From NCBI GenBank assembly GCA_021234155.1, contig JAJEKV010000748.1:1-64000 (forward strand): a DNA stretch of 64,000 nucleotides. Reading direction: 5' to 3'. The notes beneath the pieces are model-generated. The model searched no databases and was not told the origin of the DNA. It saw only the letters and a list, made by a program, of their open reading frames with translations. Of the stretch, positions 1 to 13,321 are shown one piece after another (position 1 is the first letter of the stretch; each line of letters begins with the position of its first letter). The translations under genes were made by a program, and so were the position numbers. Origin of the DNA: Isoetes taiwanensis. Taxonomy: Eukaryota; Streptophyta; Lycopodiopsida; Isoetales; Isoetaceae.

Positions 1-3000
1 TGATTTGCTGAAGGTTCTCCGTCCTTTTCTTTTCTGCTGGTAGCTTGAAAATCTGATGTAGAAAGGGTTTGCCACCTAAGAAAAAACAATATTAAAGTAA
101 AGGAATGTCCCAAATGCAAAAGGCGTACTATGGGCTACTTCAGAAAGATATTGAGGTCATTAATGCTTGGTGGGAGAAAGGGGCGTCTCCTTAACATAGC
201 CATGCAACCCCTACGCCAAATGCTGCAGCCATTCACTATCTATTTCAAGGTGCTGAGCCAGGACCACCCTATACAACAGGGGAACATCTGGTTGAGTGCA
301 GGTAACATTTCCCCACACCTCCAGAATATTCCTTATATAACACGTTCTTAAAATGGGAGAATTGCAGGAAAGATGGTTTCCTGGACAAGCATTACTTCGA
401 AACTAAAAGAACGTGATTCTCATGGTCCCTAAATATTCCTTAGGTAGGTTTCTTGATATTGTATACACATTGTAGCAAAAAACCTGAACCTTCACACTTA
501 GAGCCTTATATTGATATTTTGTTTTGTTGATCATGGTTAATGACATAAGCTGCAATCGCGTAGAATATATTGTGTATTTGCTGAAATCATTCCTTGAGTG
601 AAGACATGATGCTTATTTGAGGAAAGGGTCTATTCTTATTTCTGTAGGACTATAATTGGTTCCTGTGAATCATTTTAGGATGTACATTAGTGCTAAGTAT
701 TCTAGGATAGATTTGGATAAGTTAGGCACATAAATTATTCTAAACCATTATAGATATACCAAAAACGTTCCTGCATGGCTGGCCAGCTGATATTCCTGTG
801 TTTATATTCAATATTGCAATATTCAGCAATAAAAGTAGATCTTCTGTAGGACACCGGTTCCACAGGAATCATTTTAGGTTGTACATTAGTGCGGTTGTGA
901 CATATTCCTGGGAATATATTTGGATAAGTTAGGAACATAGGTTATAAACCAATGCAGGTATGCAAAACATTAAACGCCAGCTGATATTCTATGTTGGTAT
1001 TTAGTATTTGCAATATTCAGCAATAAAAAATTGATCGATTTATCTTACTCTTAAGTATTGCTTTTCGCGGATGACGAAGTTTTGGACATATTAGGACTAC
1101 TGCATATATCGTGGATATCATCCCTGTATTGATGGTTCAGCAAGGTGGGACGATCGGGAAACAGCACAGAAGACTTTAACAAAGAGGAGTGAAAAAAAGT
1201 TTTTTTCCTGCTCTCAACCGCGCTGGGGATTGGGTATTAACTTGGCAAAACCGCAGATGTGTCAAGATTCTTCTATGACAGTGATTGGTAGGTGGTTCTT
1301 TGTCGCAATATACATGCTAATTTTAACATGGAAAGAACTGAACAGCGGTGTAACATGTACTATCTTTCCAAAGAAGTCTAAACTATTTTAGATTGGTAGA
1401 AATTAAGAGCATCCATACAACATGTAGTAAAGAATAATTGCAAACACCCTATCATCAATAAGGGGTACCATGGCTATGGTGGGGGTGCTTGTATGGAGAC
1501 AGCTTACCGACAAGGTAGTTTCAAGCCACAAACTAGAGTCAATTGTTCTTATGGGCCATGAGTCTGTCTACCTTTGTCGTACAATGTTCTCTACATCCTG
1601 GTGCATATCCTTTTCCGCCTTTTTGTGATGGTTCTAGGCACATGCTAGGATCAGTTTGTGTTTGTCTCTGTGGTGTTTCTGTTCTAGATTACTTTGAGAT
1701 ACCATATTTTCAACCCATCGTAACTTGAAGCTCTTTAAAATTCAGCTCTGTTGTTGTGCTGTACAGACCTATAGACAGGATATTAGACAAGCCCTAAACC
1801 ACCAATGGAAATTAAAGATAATTTGCCATCCAATGGCCAAGAAAGAACCCTATTTCCAACATTTAAGTTGGTTCTAAGATACCAGGATATATGTTTTACT
1901 TTTTGTAGTTCTTAGAATCATATGTTTTATACTGAATGAAAAAACACAGGTATTTATTCAGATCTTTTTATGATACAGGAATCCTCAAGTAGATCTGCAA
2001 AGCGCAAGATCGTGCTCATCGTATTGTGGACAGAAAAGGAAGTTCAAGTTTTTTAGATTTTGCACTGAGGTAATTTTTTCCCCTTATATTTGTGCTCTGC
2101 GTTTTGCAAACTAATATGCTACACATTATTCCCCACAGCCAGCCTTACCAACTAATACAAATCTTAAAGGGCCCATATCATCCCTCACTATACTTTTCTT
2201 CTTATTTGGTCTCATTGTGTTAAACTGAAATATGCTACTTTTGCAGTACGATTGCGAAAAAAGTCATAGAACGTGCATATAAAAAGCTTGCATTGGATGC
2301 ACTTGTTATACAACAGGGCGTCTTGCAGAGCAGAAAGGCAAGTTTAACTAAGCATTAAAGATAGCTATTGCATTGTCGTCAACTATTGTAGTAACATTGT
2401 TATCAAATCTCAGCTGTGAACAAGGATGATTTGCTGCAAATGGTAAGATTTGGAGCTGAAATGGTCTTCAGCTCCAAGGACAGTACCATCACTGACGAGG
2501 ATATTGACGGATTATTGCCAAAGGCGAAGAAGCCACTTTGAACTAGATGCAAAATGAAAAGATTTACAGAGGAAGCAATAAAATTTAAAATGGATGATAG
2601 TACGTTTTCCTTCTCCTACTTTAGCAAGGGTAACACCAGCAAACAGCATTTACTGAAATTAATGCCTGTGAACAGCTGCAGGTTTTTACGACTTTGATGA
2701 CAAAAGATGAAAAGGTGATATTGAAATAAAAAGTTGAGAATGCTTTAATCTTTTTGTGCAAATATTTGGTATATTGAAATGCTTTTATGCTGTTTTGAGT
2801 ATAGGAAGAGGGAAAGCTAGATCTGAAAAAAGTGATTGCAGAAAACTGGATTGCCTCCAAAGCGGGAGAGCTAAAGCAAAGTATGGCTTTGGTCACTTCC
2901 TTTTTTTTTTCTCACTCTAGAAAATTATTAATTATATTCTGGTTAGATATCAAGCTATCAGGAGTCAGACTACTTTAAACAAGCTATGAGAAGCGGTGCA

Positions 3001-5515
3001 CCTGCAAAGCCAAAGAGCCACGTATTCTCGAATCGCCACAGCTGTATCCATCAAAATCAAAGTTTCTCTTAACATTGAGGTTAAACCAATCAAAAGGGCT
3101 CTCTTTCTTAACTCCAGAACTGTTGAACACGATTTTCAGTTTTTAACATTCAGCGTCTGACAGAGCTGTATGAAAAGAAGTGAAGTTCCGTCTGGTACAT
3201 TTCGCAACTTGTAATAGTTTGGATTTTTGTCACGTTATCAACAGTGCTAGTTGGGCTCCTTGGACCATAAATCTTTCTTTCTAATGCTTGCACAATACCC
3301 GACCATCAGAGGAATTAATCTCTCCATGTGATCAATCAAGTTGAACACACCTCCACAGCCCAGCAGATAAATTTGTATCTCCATAGTACTATGTGTCCTT
3401 TTTAATTTCTGCGCTACTTTATCTTCATATTAGTCACTGGTGCATTTTTCCCAGATGAAATATAACTTGCAGAATATAAAATATATTCCCTGACCTTTTT
3501 TAAACTTCGTTTTATAGTCACCTTCTGAATCGATAGTTAACCTTCAGACACTTCATACATTAATTTTATTACTTCAATTTGATCCAGCACAATATCATCA
3601 CCGTTCACAAAGAAAGTAAAGGTTTTATTTGGCTTAATATTTCCTCTGACGCTTTCATCATAAGACCGGGTTACCTGTGTACTTAAAAATATAGCTCCCA
3701 AATAAGAGGCAGGCATTACGATGCACCAGAAAAGTGGCCCTATTCATCCACGAACTCTTTCAAAAACTGAAGGACATCGTCAATGAAAATGAGCATGAGT
3801 CTTAAAAGGTCTAAGGCTAGTAGAAATAACTTCATCCTTGACTGGCAAGGAAGAGCTGAGTAGGAAGAAGATAATGGAGGGCCCAGGGGGGTGATGTTTC
3901 ACTGCTTTCTAAAACAAAACTGCAAGCAGTTATTTTAAAAAGAAGACATGGCACAAGGGATCAAAAGATGATATTTAGCGCTTCTCAAATAGCATTATGT
4001 TTTGTTCTTTGTCATTTTAGTTATATTAAATCACGATGGTAGGACGATGCTCTACTAGGCACATCTAATATGCTGTATTTATCTGGTCTCATAGACCTTT
4101 TGGGTCTTTAGTAGACATTGTTTTGTCTTCCATCTTTCTTTTTGATTTTTCTCTGTTTTGCCTTTAATGTTGAATTACAGCAACAATACCAAGAAAAATC
4201 AAGTCAAAGATGTGCTGAGGTGAAATGGAAGATATGGAAGGTAAGGTATAAATGCACCTGTCACATGCTTTGCTGGCATAGGATCTAATTGTTTCAGATT
4301 TAAGTGTTTTCAGACAATGCTTTTGATTCCTTATGATTTTTGTTAATGTTATGGGCGTGATTTAACACAGATGGTGAGCCCTTGACACCAGAAGAACAAG
4401 AAGAAAAAAAGAAGACTCTTGCACGGGAGGTAGTTCTTTGTGGCAGTTATAAGAACAACCCTCGTTGCAAGCTCATTTTATATTTTTCAATTTTAGGGAT
4501 TTTCTACATGGACAAGGGAGGGACTTCAGTGCATTTGTTAGAGCTTGCGAGAAATATGGAAGGTTGGATCCTGAAAGTATAGCTAAGCGAAATGGAAGGG
4601 AAAACTGTGGAGGAAGTTGAACATATATGCAAAAGTGTTTAGAGAACGTTACAGAGAACTAAATGGTAGTATTAATTATTTGATTGATGATTAGGTTTAC
4701 TAGTTTTTTGGAAGGTTAAAACAGTTTTTTTTCATACTCATATGAATCCAGTAAACGTTTGTTGCATTCGCTGGTACTGTTCAGTTCTTTACATTTGAGA
4801 TATCCGCTTAATGTGTTACTCGTTGATGCAGAATAACGACAAAATAATAAAAATATTGAAAAAGGAGAGGCTCGTATTGCAAGGAAGGATGAAATTATGA
4901 AGTCAATTGGAAAAGAAGTTGGACCGTTACAGGAACCCTTGGTTTGGAGTTGAAGATTCAGTATGGCCAAAAACAAGGGAAAAGTTATATAATGAAAGAG
5001 TGTGATCGTTTTTATGAATTACGAGCCATAAGTTTAACCCATGATTTTTGACCCTCAAAGTGTGCTAACAAGTTATGATACAGATTTGTATGCTTCATCG
5101 GTTAGGGTATGGAAACTGGAGCAGGCTTAAGGCAAGAATCGAATGTCTCCATTGTTCGCTTAGATTGGTTTCTAAAATCATTACACCAGCTGAGTTGTCA
5201 AGGAGATGTGAAACATTGATCCGTCTGATTGAAAAGGAAAATCAGGAGCTGGATGAAAGAAAGCGTCAAACACGTAGAGAACAAAAAACTTTTAAAGGTA
5301 ATAGTTTCTTATGGAATTTAGTGATCATCAACTATAGGCACGTTATATTTTCCAACTGGGTAGTAAAAGTTTATTGGATATATATTGGCTATAGAATGGA
5401 TCAATGTCTGGGAAGCGATCGTGGCAGAAGGTTTCAGGTAGTGAAGGTGAAGAACCTATCCCAGCCAGCAAAAGGAAGAAGCAGGCCAGCAATGATACTC
5501 CTGCTACATCGGTAA
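1..5515 (+). pseudogene. ISWI: ISWI-type chromatin-remodelling ATPase, decayed multi-exon copy (partial at left edge)
   Basis: Conceptual translation follows plant ISWI (CHR11/CHR17-type, SNF2 family nucleosome-sliding ATPase) in the correct order. The C-terminal helicase lobe appears as LRPFL near 20, RLLNIAMQ at about 187-210, PPYTTGEHLV near 265-297, NPQVDLQ near 1982 with RAHRI, and ALDALVIQQG near 2290. A linker follows (VNKDDLLQMVRFGAEM near 2415, VIAENWIASKAGE near 2835), then HAND-SANT-SLIDE pieces: EPLTPEEQEEKKKTLARE at 4376-4430, EGKTVEEVEH near 4592, ARIARKDEIM near 4870, and LSRRCETLIRLIEKENQELDER at about 5194-5260. Intervening non-coding stretches sit where introns would be, so this is a duplicated gene copy and not a retrocopy. 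Frameshifts and stops occur in nearly every exon (for example near 370-440, 2540 and 4600). The N-terminal ATPase lobe lies outside the window. Non-function is inferred from the lesions. Confidence 0.85.
641..1028. repeat. Two-copy tandem duplication, about 200 bp
   Basis: The segment from 641 (TCTGTAGGAC) to about 834 (GCAATATTCAGCAATAAAA) recurs from 842 to about 1028 with substitutions and small indels. Shared landmarks are ATCATTTTAGG, TGTACATTAGTGC, TTTGGATAAGTTAGG and CCAGCTGATATTC. It lies in what would be an intron of the ISWI pseudogene. Confidence 0.8.
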
Positions 5516-6516
5516 AAGTGTCTTTTTATTCTTACCTCATGCCTTGTTATTGTAAATTTTAAGGCAGCTAACAAAGCTTTCATTACGTGCAGGGAAAAAA
5601 AAGGAAATAGAGGAATGAAAATTTTGACTAGTACCTTCAGAAGTACTGGTCCCCTTCCAGCGCCACTGCATCTTTCATATTCCTGTATATATTAAACACC
5701 CTGTGAATGTTCTGGTTGGATTATATTCTAGTTCAGAAAGAAAATTACCAGCAATATCCGTCATAAAATGGACGAATGCTGGTATGTATCAATTCATACC
5801 AAAATGAATGAAAAGAAACTTTTGGAGATGGCTTAGGATAGGTGTTCGCATGCTGGTCTCGAAACCTTTAAATTACCAGTATTTCAGGTATTTCACTATT
5901 TCGCAGTATTTCAGGTATCATTAGTGTTCAGGAATTTCCCAGGTTTTAAACAATAAAGGTTTCTTTAAAATCTTGGAGCAACGCTTGCCTAAACGGATGT
6001 AGATCAAGCCCGCAAGATTTTAACTTTTGATGGTAAAAGTTCAGGCAATAAAGTCAGTTTTTTCCTTGCCATTCCACCCTTTTTAAAGTCAACCTTGCAA
6101 AATAAAACAGGCCTTTCTGCTGGTTTTAAGAACAAGAGGAAAAGCAGAAGTACCCAAGGCGCCAAGACATTATAAAAGGAATTTCGTTCAACAAAAGAGT
6201 GCACGGTACTAAAATTCATTGCCCATGAAAACCCATCTTAAATGAATGAACGAATCTTAACAATGATTAGGAGACTACTAAAAACATGCTTCCTTTTTTG
6301 GGTTGCCCCTAGGGGCAAACCCTCATTATAATGGGTTTGTGGCATATCAAGTATATCTTAGGCATATGCCTAAAGATATCTTGGTGATTGCTTTCCGGCG
6401 GGCGTTGCCCGATAAATTGGCGGTCAGCCACGATGTGGCAATCTTTGCATTCGAACAGCCTAATCGGCCGCGATCGCGATGAGTCAAAGCGGAACCCGAA
6501 TCGGGATTTCAAAGAG
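5516..6516. other. No gene recognised
   Basis: This is AT-rich sequence between two pseudogenes. Only short ORFs without family resemblance occur. A short duplicated phrase (CAGTATTTCAGGTATTTCA and CAGTATTTCAGGTATCA) is present near 5878-5920. Confidence 0.5.
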
Positions 6517-7370
6517 CTTTGCGGCTGGAAGCTTTGGAGCCCTTATACATGATCTTTGCATATGCGCGATTATTTTGACTATCTTCTTATGGCCATTGGA
6601 AGCATTGGTGCCATCACACATGGTTTGGCCCTTAGGCATTTTACTATTCTATTTGGAAATATGCTCTTGACGGTGACACGGTGACAATCCTAAGAAAATG
6701 TATGATGAAGTCTCAAGGTAAAGATCAACATCGTACTATGCATGCTTAAGTTAAGTTGTTGCAGGGAAGGATTAAAATGACCATTTTTTCTTTTATAGTA
6801 CGCTATATATTTTGTCTATCTTGGCCTTGTGAGTATCCGACATCGTGGCGGGTACATCATTGATATTGCAAAACTTTTCTATAACAATAAGCTGGCCTTA
6901 AACATACTTGTGGGATGCTAGCAAAAAGTGGGCTGGTTGGATGCAAGCGACGGTGGCGTCAAGCTATAAGACTAAGAATCAAAATCACGTGGAGGCAATG
7001 CTCAATCAAGATGTTGCCTTCTTTGATCTTAAAGCAAAATTTGGGGATGTAGTGGGAAGATTATCTAATGGTATCGAGGTGTGCAAAGAGGCTATTAGTG
7101 AAAAGGTCATTCTACGCTTCATGCATCACACATATGCATTTAGTGGCCAATGTGCGGTTCTACATGCCAAACTTTCCGACTAACATGTCTTTGGTGTTTT
7201 TGTCGAATGGGTCTCTTTCTATTTTTTTTATCAACCTTTATTGGAGGACTCATAGTTGCTTTAGGTGTCGGGAGTGGGGCTAAGCTTAGCAACTCTTGGC
7301 ATCCTTCCTCGATAATTTGTTTACGGTGAAGTGCAGTATACCTATGCAGCGACTAGTGCCCTTTGCAATG
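6517..7370 (+). pseudogene. ABCB-type (P-glycoprotein-like) ABC transporter fragment, decayed
   Basis: This covers the N-terminal transmembrane region of a plant ABCB/MDR transporter, a membrane exporter with TMD-NBD-TMD-NBD layout. GSIGAITHGLAL at about 6598-6633 matches the first membrane helix. KKMYDEVS near 6690 and YAIYFVYLGLV at about 6799-6831 match the next segments. AMLNQDVAFFD at about 6995-7027 followed by GDVVGRLS at about 7046-7069 is the intracellular loop preceding helix 3, and AISEK follows near 7092. An apparent intron lies between 6715 and 6798. Frames change several times and TAA/TAG stops break the region after 7170. No Walker A, signature or Walker B motif is found downstream, so only a 5' fragment is present. 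Function as a transporter is not expected. Confidence 0.75.
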
Positions 7371-8639
7371 TTACCAAGGTATGTACTATATTTTATTATG
7401 TTTTTCCAAAAAATAAAATTTTTGCTTTTGTTTTCCATCCATGCACCTTTAGTTCCTTGGATCAATTGAAATCATTGGGCATATTTTGTGGCATTGCACA
7501 TAATTGGGTCATTATAGCGGTGCATATATAATCAACTTGATTTTTGGTTATTAGTATCATACTTTTGTTGCCTATATGCCATATAAGTAGTACCCTAAAG
7601 CTATTCTTTGTCAGCAAGTTTTCTAATGGGTCTTTTTGAAATGTGTGTTGAAGATCAAGCATGGGAATGCTATTCACCACATTACATATTCTTCAGGACA
7701 ACTTTTGATCACTTATCATACATGATATGTTTTTCCTTTAGGAGGTCAAAATCTCCATTCTGAGATCTTGCGACATAGATGGACATTGTGACCACATGCG
7801 GAATCACCGAGATGTATATGATGCGTCGTGGTACAAAAACTTAATCCACTCAGGTTGAGTGTTGATTTATGAAAATGAGGAAGTTAAAGTGGAGCTCAAA
7901 GCGGCTGCCGCGTGAATAAGCATAATAGTCACAAGAATTGGACGTGAAGCGGCATATAGATGTTATTTTCGGGATCATCAAAGCGCACCATCTCCTATAG
8001 GCGACTTAAGGATCGCGATATTGAAAGGATTGATTACCTCTTGCATTTCTGGGGGTTGCTAAATCCTGCGGTGCTTGAAGAAGCATCGGCCCTCATCTCT
8101 TAACCAATTATGGTGAAATTACGAGCGTGTCTTTCATCATCATCGTCTACAGTGTGATGGTTGTGGGTTATCTCCAATGGTTGGTTCCCTTCAAATCAAT
8201 CAAGTAAAGTGTGTAAATCTATTAGGTATAATAATTTTAGGGATTTCAAGACAAATTTAGCGTTGTATATGCTATAGGAAATAAGACTATGATCTTTTTT
8301 TGAATTGCTATAATGGAAATGGCAAGGAGGTTGAATATGTTAGTTATGATCGGTCTATGATCGGTCTGTTCAACTTTATTATCGACATTGCGGACACCCT
8401 TTTTAGTGGCCCGCAGATCTCTCTATAGAAGTCGGTATGTACCACTTCAATTTTTGTTTGTTTTACTATATAATTTGCATCTTTTGCATGTCCGGTCCTA
8501 TGAGTAGATCATCTTATTCTTTTTGTTATTGTATCTTACTTGAATTTGATTAATTTGTTATTGTTGTTTTCTGGAAATAATAAGAACTCTTATCAATTTC
8601 TTCTTGCTCAACTTCGATCAATTTGTTACTTATGAACTT
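7371..8639. other. Unrecognised sequence, possibly further decayed exons
   Basis: Patches of higher GC (7740-8170) interrupt the AT-rich background and could be more remnants of the upstream transporter copy, but no motif could be assigned. A small direct repeat, TATGATCGGTC twice, lies near 8346-8367. Confidence 0.3.
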
Positions 8640-8975
8640 GTTTTTTGAAATGAATATTATCTTATAAATGATAAAAGGGTGCTATCTTATGAATGATAAT
8701 AGGTATTAGCGAAGCGAGGGTATTATCTTACAAAATAAATGAGGGGTATGTTGTTTTAGGGGTATTATTTGAAACATGGTTTTAGCTTACAAATGATAAT
8801 AGGGTATTATCTGAAACAATGCTTTAACTTTCAAATAATAGCTTGGGTATTATCGAAAGAGGGTATTATGTGAAACATGGTATTATCTTACAAATAACGG
8901 GGTATGAATTTACATTTTTTGAATGGGGATTGTGACACCGGTAGCGAGGTATTATTTTACAAATGAGGAAAGGGG
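8640..8975. repeat. Degenerate short tandem repeat block
   Basis: Units resembling GGTATTATCTTACAAATGAT recur about eight times with varied spacing and decay (for example near 8655, 8690, 8735, 8790, 8850, 8885 and 8950). The array is too diverged to give a fixed period by eye. Confidence 0.6.
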
Positions 8976-11900
8976 GATTGTGGCCAAATACCCTATTTCA
9001 AAAATCCATTTATGCCAGATTGTTCAACATAAAGAGGGATTTTACGGGCATTTTTTGAAGGGTATTTTTCGGGGTTGGAGCATCTTTTTAAAGTGAAAGG
9101 CTCCATTATATATTGTATCTTTTGAAATAAAGTATGTACAGGAGTCGATAATTCAATAGCGATATGACAAGTCTTCCAATTCATCTTTTGAATCGTGCAA
9201 ATAATTCATAAATTCACGAGGATAGGGAAAATATTATGCTATTCTCACAAACAACGATAAAAGTATCGGGCGGCAAGTCTTCCAATTCATGTTTGAATTT
9301 TGCAAATAGTTTATAGATTCGGGAAATTCATATAATTTTTTGACAATAAGGAAAATATTATCGGTTTTGGCGATAAGGAGAGTAGCATGCATCTAATTTG
9401 GTTTCCTATATCACCCGGAGGTGTCGTAGTCATTCATTTGAAACATGGTCCAAAATCTAAAACTTACTATGTTGACATCCCTAAACAATCAATAATTTGT
9501 AATTAGAACAATGACAACCCTTTATCTGATTCCAAACCGTTCAAGACTTCTTTTCATCGCCAACAAAATATTTTTGTTGCCTCCATCATCTATCATCTCA
9601 TCGGCTCTACATCAAGCGTATCATAACCACTCCCGGTATGTATAGGAATTGATTCTTGTATTTTATCATCTTACATAATGTAGTAATTTATCGTATTTAC
9701 AATTAAAACATTAGGCTCGAGATCTCAAATTCTCAATATGGCGACATTTACATCAATCTCGGACATTCATGCACGGTGATCAAGCAGTACGGTGGAATCA
9801 TCGAGCCATTCCTGTTAGCTTTTTATTGGATAAATATTTATTTAATGAACCATGATGCAACTCACCATGATCCTAAAATACTAGACACAAATATCATCAA
9901 ATCTTTCCATAGGTTACATCAACATCAATTTCGGATATTTATATATGTCGAGATAACCTACGAGAATGTTCAAGGATTTGTAAAATCTAGTAAACAATAC
10001 TTCCATTTACCTTTCTCCTCCATGAATGTTTACTTAATATTAAAGCAATGGACTCAACTTTGCATGTTTACGAAAAAAAATCTGATCCAAAAACACCCGC
10101 TTGGCTATAGTGAAAATGGTAATGGACAAAGCGCAAAAAACAGAGATGATACCAAAAAAGAGGGCACCCGAGATGAGTCACAGACACACATCCCGAGTGT
10201 TCCTTATATTTGCTTAGCTATGTATTAATCAATTTTGTCTCTTTACTTACACTCCCAAGATAACTACGATCTCCACTTAGTTACATCTATATGCTCACTT
10301 CGTTCCTTATCTCCATGTCATCCAAATTACTTTGGCAACATATTACATCGTCTCTCTACCAATCCTTCATTCACAGCTTCATGTCTTATCTTCCCGCTAT
10401 GCATCATCATTATAGGACCATACCTTATTGCATATAGATTTTTTAGTACTCTGACCATGAACAATGAAGAACTCAAAAACAAAAGCTTTCTTTTCAATCG
10501 ACATCTAGATCGTTGCCTCTTCTATTGATAAATATAACACTAGTGCTTTATTGAATTGTACAATATCGTAATTTCTATTTAATTTATATAGTAAATATCT
10601 CCTCTTCCATAGGGTGTCTCATGGAAATTTTGAACATCTCACTATTAACAAAGTAACAAAATGATATCTACTAATAATTTTTTTAAGAGTATCTATTAAC
10701 ACAATAAAACAATAAGCACCCTAAGACCTTGATAAATAATAAAATTTTACTTTTCTGATCAAGTCCTATATACATTAGCTTTCATAATAATATCCATTAA
10801 TATGATACTAGAACATTTGACTCTATTGCATTTATGCTAATTGATTCTTTTAGATGATTTAGTTAATTCAATTACCTTTCCATTGTTTGATTGAATTCTA
10901 TAGCACGTCGTGGTTTGTATTATTAATTAATGTAGTGACTACCTCCTCTTTCATGGGTGGCCTCTTTAAACTCGACCATCTCACCAGCGACGAGTGAGCC
11001 AGAATCATGGCTTTCGTGAATACCAAAAGAAATTATCAAGCTCGCAAGGGGAGGTGAAAAACCAAGCCCGGATCCTCAATGCATGTAGAGGGAGATGCGC
11101 CACTAAACCAAAGGCCTTGGCGACATTAGAGGAGCTGAATTTCTCATCCGATCCATTCATGATATAAGCGCCAATTAGCTCTTACACGCAATGTTCCCTC
11201 CATATTTATCGTGTTCCGAAGCGAAACAAATGATTAATGACCAGTGACTTCATATTATATACACCAAATATGGATTAAGATATTTTGGACCAAAAAACAG
11301 GGCTACCAAATGCATCACAATGACAGCATCCAAATAATTGTTTGACAATTTGCTTTAAAATAGGTAATGCACTGAACCACAGAAGAGCACAAGCAGAAGG
11401 CAGTTTCCTGCAACTCCATTTGTATCAATCTGCCAACAAAATCAAGAGAGAAGATGCAGGCTAAATAACTACAGTACCTTATAATTCTGCCTACTTCAAA
11501 ACATAGTAATGAATTGTAAGTAATTGCATTGGATTGATATAAAAGAAATTACAGTATTAAATTGATCTAATACAATTAATAATTAACAAAGAACTTACTC
11601 ACACAGTAACAATCCTCTTAAGATAAGAACACAGTTGACAAAACTCTCCTCATAATCTTTCTTCTAGCAAGCTACTTGTTCATGAATGCAAGAAGTCAAC
11701 CAATATGAAACCAATTATAACATAAAATCTGGTATAACCCTCATCGACATAAGAAAATGGGCATCACAATAAATTAGAAGGTTTAACATGTATAAGAACC
11801 ACAAATGTGTTTTCGGGTCAGAGTACAAATTTACATTCAGAATTATAATACTTCTGTCATATCAATGTGCCCAAAATAGAAATCCCAATGTAATGAGATT

Positions 11901-12340
11901 GAAAAGCACCATTCCTGAATGAGAACATGCCATAAGAACTACTCTAATAAGGTCATCATGTGTTTCTTTTCCTCGCTATATCTACGGATAGCACAGACAT
12001 AACACTGCAGCGCGTAACAACAACATAATAAGCTCCAGACAAAGAAGAATGTCATCAAAAACAAAGAGATTCAATTGAATTCTTTTATGTTTGATTGCTT
12101 ACAATGTTCAAGTAAATATATTTCACTGTCATGAAACAAAGGATGCCACCATCGCGCATTGCTATCCCTAGCAGCCATTTAGCGCCTTTGGCCATCTGGC
12201 ATTAATCTCATGTGTTCTCTGCGCCGCCTGCCATTTGCTTTATCAGCTGTTTCTAAGTCTTCAAAATTTCTTGCATTCTCTCACTCTGTAAGTACCCGTT
12301 CTGGATCAAGTATTTAACTTGTCCACTTTCTTCATGCACC
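8976..12340. other. Long AT-rich stretch without recognisable genes
   Basis: The longest reading frame (9776-10228, plus, 150 codons) has no recognisable motif, low-complexity composition and no coding-like neighbours, so I do not call it a gene. A GC-richer patch at about 10,970-11,190 also resembles no family I know. Confidence 0.4.
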
Positions 12341-13321
12341 TCAGTGATCTCTGAATTCTACTTGCGATGGAAGCTGAGGATGCGGCCCTACGCTTACTGC
12401 ATCATCCGTTACTTCCATTACTCGGCATTCGCCGGGCAATTCGACTGTTATCAGCATTAAGCTTCCATAGAAACCTGGCATTTCATCAGGCAGGCCAGTT
12501 CTCCCATGCCAGTCCTCTGCTGACACATTTGAGAGAAGTTCATACTCAAATCTCATCTTCCTGAACACATTTGTCATTAAGAGCTTTCGAAGAATCTGAA
12601 AATACCAATGTCAACTATAAGATAATGGCTTGCAAAACTTGTCTTTTCATAACCTAGCTATGCCAATAAAATCTGCACATAACAATCAATGATACTGCCC
12701 AACCAACTTCTATCTCAAAATAAGCAAACTAGAGTCCCACATTTAATGGAATTCCAATTTCACCTCCTCGTGTGGAACAAACTTGAAGCTCCTGCTTTAA
12801 TTGGTTAAAAGATAGCCAAATAGCTGTACTGGAAAGACAACAGGGACAACTGCAAACCTTTGGCGAAATGGGTAGATGTGCACCGCGATCACCAGCTGGT
12901 TTGAGAACAAGGACCAAGATACATGTGTGTGCCGACGGTGCCCCATGTATCCTTGCCACCCTTGCAAATCACCATCAACGACACACCTAAAGAAACCAAG
13001 CACAATTTTTCCATTTCTACTGCTCTGTATTATACTTCTGTGAATCAAGATAATAAATACTCCAAATTACTCACAGAGGCATCAAAGGCTTCGTGGCTGC
13101 ACACGTTTTTCAATGTATTCAACTCCCATGATCAATACACCATTCATTATATAAATGCCTTCTGTCTTCACTAGGTTTTCGTCTCTTCGCCACATAAGCC
13201 CTGCCCCTTCCGGCCTTTCGATCCCAAAGTCAACAAAATCAGGATGCGGATCACTTGAAGAATCCCCAAGCCTTTGTAACCTCCTCCGATATTCTACATG
13301 TGCAAAGTGATGGGGACACAA
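12341..13321 (-). CDS. Candidate minus-strand exons of an unrecognised gene
   Basis: Three blocks read well on the minus strand and look bounded by splice-like signals. Block 1, about 13,321-13,100, contains SSDPHPDFVDFGIERPEGAG. Block 2, about 12,990-12,859, begins after TTTCTTTAG and ends before a GT, and contains DGDLQGWQGYMGHRR. Block 3, 12,597 down to 12,341, follows TTTTCAG and contains VSAEDWHGRTGLPDEMPGFY, with a possible donor GTAAGC at about 12,397. Composition is protein-like but I do not recognise the family, and frames across blocks are not proven. The blocks could be a pseudogene or a repeat-encoded sequence. No function is proposed. Confidence 0.25.

Noticed and set aside
9776-10228. 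150-codon plus ORF as a gene
   Set aside because: No motif, no splice or promoter support, and low-complexity AT-rich surroundings.
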